From NCBI RefSeq assembly GCF_004570325.1, contig NZ_SPQO01000018.1, positions 47,175 through 111,174 of the forward strand: a stretch of 64,000 bases of DNA, written 5' to 3'. Made by a program: the position numbers and the translations under genes. Numbering within the stretch: position 1 is the stretch's first letter; each line of letters begins with the position of its first letter. Below, one piece after another: positions 63,718-64,000 of the stretch. Source of the DNA: Mycobacterium sp. PS03-16. Lineage in GTDB: Bacteria; Actinomycetota; Actinomycetes; Mycobacteriales; Mycobacteriaceae. Below the pieces are notes generated by a model that had not been told where the DNA came from, did not search any database, and saw nothing but the letters and a program-made list of their open reading frames with translations.

Positions 63718-64000
63718 ATGTCACCGAACTCCTCGCAAAGTCCCTCTCGTCGCCGGTGGTCAACCGCCCTCGGGATCGGTGCGGCCACCCTCGTCGCGCC
63801 GCTGGCCGTCGCCTGCGGCAGCGGTGAGGAAGGCGGCGAGACGACGTCGACCACCCCCAGCACCTCCACCACGTCGGCGACCACACCGAGCACTACGCCT
63901 CCGGCCACCACACCTGCAGCGCCCGGCGCTCCGGCCGATACCGGCGCCCCCGCGGCACCCGGCGCACCTGCCGCGCCCGGCGCGGGCGCACCTGCAGATC
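63718..64000 (+). CDS. Pro/Ala/Thr-rich putative lipoprotein (5' part)
   Basis: Only the first 94 residues lie inside the window. The start has basic residues (RRRWSTALG), a hydrophobic stretch and a lipobox (LAVAC, about residues 29-33); the visible mature part is a low-complexity linker of Thr, Ser, Pro, Ala and Gly. The rest, and any domain, is outside. AGGAAG lies about nine bases before the ATG. It should be anchored to the outer face of the cytoplasmic membrane. Confidence 0.7.
   Translation, partial: MSPNSSQSPSRRRWSTALGIGAATLVAPLAVACGSGEEGGETTSTTPSTSTTSATTPSTTPPATTPAAPGAPADTGAPAAPGAPAAPGAGAPAD

Overview
The window is a piece of a GC-rich actinobacterial chromosome and almost certainly a rapidly growing mycobacterium (Mycolicibacterium-like). 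Gene content and order follow Mycobacterium tuberculosis Rv0756c to Rv0815c in reverse: cysA/sseC, nitrobindin-like gene, purM, purF, purL, pepC, DyP peroxidase and encapsulin, purQ, purS, ptrB, purC, cyp126, purB, purD, aldA, cyp123, cyp51, adhB, phoR, phoP. Rv numbers are recalled from knowledge of that genome, not searched. I see no insertion sequence, prophage, CRISPR array or plasmid function.

Layout. 1-2.0 kb: end of a thiosulfate sulfurtransferase, sseC, a perfect 18-bp hairpin, a 32-residue membrane peptide, a nitrobindin-like protein and a small lipoprotein. 2.1-17 kb: PabC-like enzyme, YgfZ, DUF3073 protein with a structured leader, purM, an SDR, purF, a DoxX-like membrane protein with a probable frameshift at its start, a sterol-carrier-like protein, an orphan Mce protein, then purL coupled to a membrane hydrolase and a CPBP protease, and a cation/proton antiporter. 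17-23 kb: two large secreted paralogs with a PE-PPE-type domain but no PE or PPE domain, sharing a promoter signature. 23-33 kb: VOC protein, pepC, the DyP/encapsulin pair, purQ/purS, several small enzymes, a TetR regulator and an intact oligopeptidase B. 33-45 kb: purC, purB-cyp126, DUF429 protein, permease, TetR, Tat-type esterase, purD, and a CYP125-like P450 with its own TetR. 45-58 kb: a bidirectional lipid/steroid catabolic cluster around aldA and a TetR gene, including cyp123, cyp51, ferredoxin, adhB and Rv0760c-like genes. 58-64 kb: a PGRS-type glycine-rich exported protein lacking a PE domain, HIT protein, phoR, phoP, a decapeptide-repeat protein, tRNA-Thr(TGT), a small zinc-ribbon ORF and the start of a lipoprotein.

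How the genes work together. The purine genes purM, purF, purL, purQ, purS, purC, purB and purD (eight of the genes for IMP/AMP synthesis) are dispersed over 39 kb but many carry the same short promoter arrangement, a TANNNT hexamer six to eight bases before the start codon, which predicts leaderless mRNAs. The cyp123/cyp51 and aldA arms diverge from a 190-bp region holding two matching palindromes (TGGACA-N2-TGTCC), which suggests that the TetR protein encoded there controls both arms. A direct repeat matching the known PhoP box lies between phoP and the decapeptide-repeat gene.
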